From: JAFGPJ01 sp964612465
GTDB taxonomy: Bacteria > Planctomycetota > Phycisphaerae > Sedimentisphaerales > Anaerobacaceae
Direction of reading: 5' to 3'
Assembly (NCBI GenBank): GCA_964612465.1
Contig: CAZTDF010000225.1
Span: 1-7,158, forward strand
Length of the DNA: 7,158 nt
The notes beneath the pieces are model-generated. The model saw nothing but the letters and a program-made list of their open reading frames with translations. It was not told the origin of the DNA and did not search any database. The first letter of the stretch is position 1; the number at the start of each line of letters is the position of its first letter. This document shows, one piece after another, positions 6,809 to 7,158 of this stretch. Made by a program: the position numbers and the translations under genes.

Positions 6809-6849
6809 GGATTAAAGGCACCCGGCAATAAATTGCCGGGCTAAATATG
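6809..6849 (+). repeat. REP-like palindromic element, copy 2
   Basis: Same 41-base block as at 1416-1456, in the same orientation. Stem arms are CCCGGCAAT (6821-6829) and ATTGCCGGG (6832-6840) with loop AA. Sequence identity to copy 1 starts at 6809 and ends at 6849, whose last three bases are the ATG of the RAYT gene. The block therefore doubles as the transposase leader and would place a hairpin six bases before its start codon. Confidence 0.85.
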
Positions 6850-7158
6850 GCGAAGACTCTTGGGTACATGATAACCTTCACTACGTATGGCACGTGGCTT
6901 CAGGGAGATGAGCGGAGATTCGTTAAGGATGGTATAACCTATGCAGCTAATCAATCTCTTGCTGATTCGAACAAACAAGATCTTTCCAAAAATCCGGTTA
7001 AACTCTCGAAAAATCATCGAGTAATCACCGCAAAAGCTATCTGCGAAAAAGCTGACAAGCTAAATCAAAAGATTCTTGCATTAGCGGTATGTTCCAACCA
7101 CGTCCATATTGTAGTAGATTATGTACCGATCCCGATGGGTAAGATTGTCAGCTATTAT
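6847..7158 (+). CDS. REP-associated tyrosine transposase (RAYT), 3' partial
   Basis: An open frame from the ATG at 6847 runs to the window edge (104 residues, no stop). Near the N-terminus it shows TFTTYGTWLQGDERRFV (residues 10-26), the signature of IS200-like Y1 transposases of the RAYT group, and further on the metal-binding HUH motif as HVH (H85, H87) in CSNHVHIVVDY. The catalytic tyrosine, normally in a helix several dozen residues later, would lie outside the window, so activity cannot be judged. Single-strand nicking and joining at hairpin-bearing REP sequences is the known role of the family. A REP-like element abuts the start codon and no Shine-Dalgarno is visible; an alternative ATG at 6868 would keep the signature. 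One 60-base sample is 37% GC against 55% in the gene upstream, consistent with acquisition by transfer. Confidence 0.88.
   Translation, partial: MAKTLGYMITFTTYGTWLQGDERRFVKDGITYAANQSLADSNKQDLSKNPVKLSKNHRVITAKAICEKADKLNQKILALAVCSNHVHIVVDYVPIPMGKIVSYY

Noticed and set aside
1416..6849. Classical composite transposon bounded by insertion sequences
   Set aside because: The flanking repeats are only 41 bases, carry no transposase between them, and are in direct orientation. The RAYT lies outside the second copy, and I found no target duplication.

Overview
The window looks like a piece of a Gram-negative planctomycete genome, most likely Phycisphaerae-like. The evidence is indirect: a very large secreted modular protein whose modules are joined by Asn/Glu/Asp-Pro linkers (NEPNEPNEP type), a C-terminal tandem module of a kind I associate with Phycisphaerae exoproteins, signal peptides, and only modest Shine-Dalgarno use. 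No rRNA, tRNA or housekeeping marker is present, so this placement is inference.

Layout. (1) 3-1301, +: the 3' part of a membrane protein of unknown function, with three visible transmembrane helices and a soluble domain of about 340 residues; its start lies before the window. (2) 1302-1770: a 469-base gap with a long-loop hairpin (1314-1358), a 41-base REP-like palindromic element (1416-1456), a weak sigma70-like promoter overlapping a small palindrome (1609-1637), and a good ribosome binding site. (3) 1771-5610, +: a 1279-residue secreted protein made of a signal peptide, seven delta-60/DUF5122 beta-propeller repeats, an NEP linker, an internalin-type leucine-rich repeat domain, a fibronectin-III-like domain, a second linker, and two homologous Trp-rich C-terminal modules. 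(4) 5641-6780, +: an exported transglutaminase-like protein with an apparently intact Cys/His/Asp triad, 30 bases downstream and probably cotranscribed. (5) 6809-6849: a second copy of the REP-like element, 40/41 identical to the first and in the same orientation. (6) 6847-7158, +: the first 104 codons of a REP-associated tyrosine transposase (RAYT, Y1/HUH family), running off the window edge.

How the parts relate. The large protein and the transglutaminase-like protein form a plausible two-gene unit acting outside the cytoplasm, one for binding or display and one as a papain-fold enzyme or relic; the substrate cannot be read from sequence. The RAYT and the two palindromes form a second, independent layer. 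The repeat carried upstream of the RAYT ends exactly on its ATG, and the same block, ATG included, sits 5.4 kb upstream without a transposase behind it. This fits a RAYT that disperses copies of its own leader hairpin. Base composition also varies: hand counts of single 60-base samples give about 45% GC in the first gene, 50% rising to 57-65% along the large gene, 55% in the transglutaminase gene and 37% in the RAYT.
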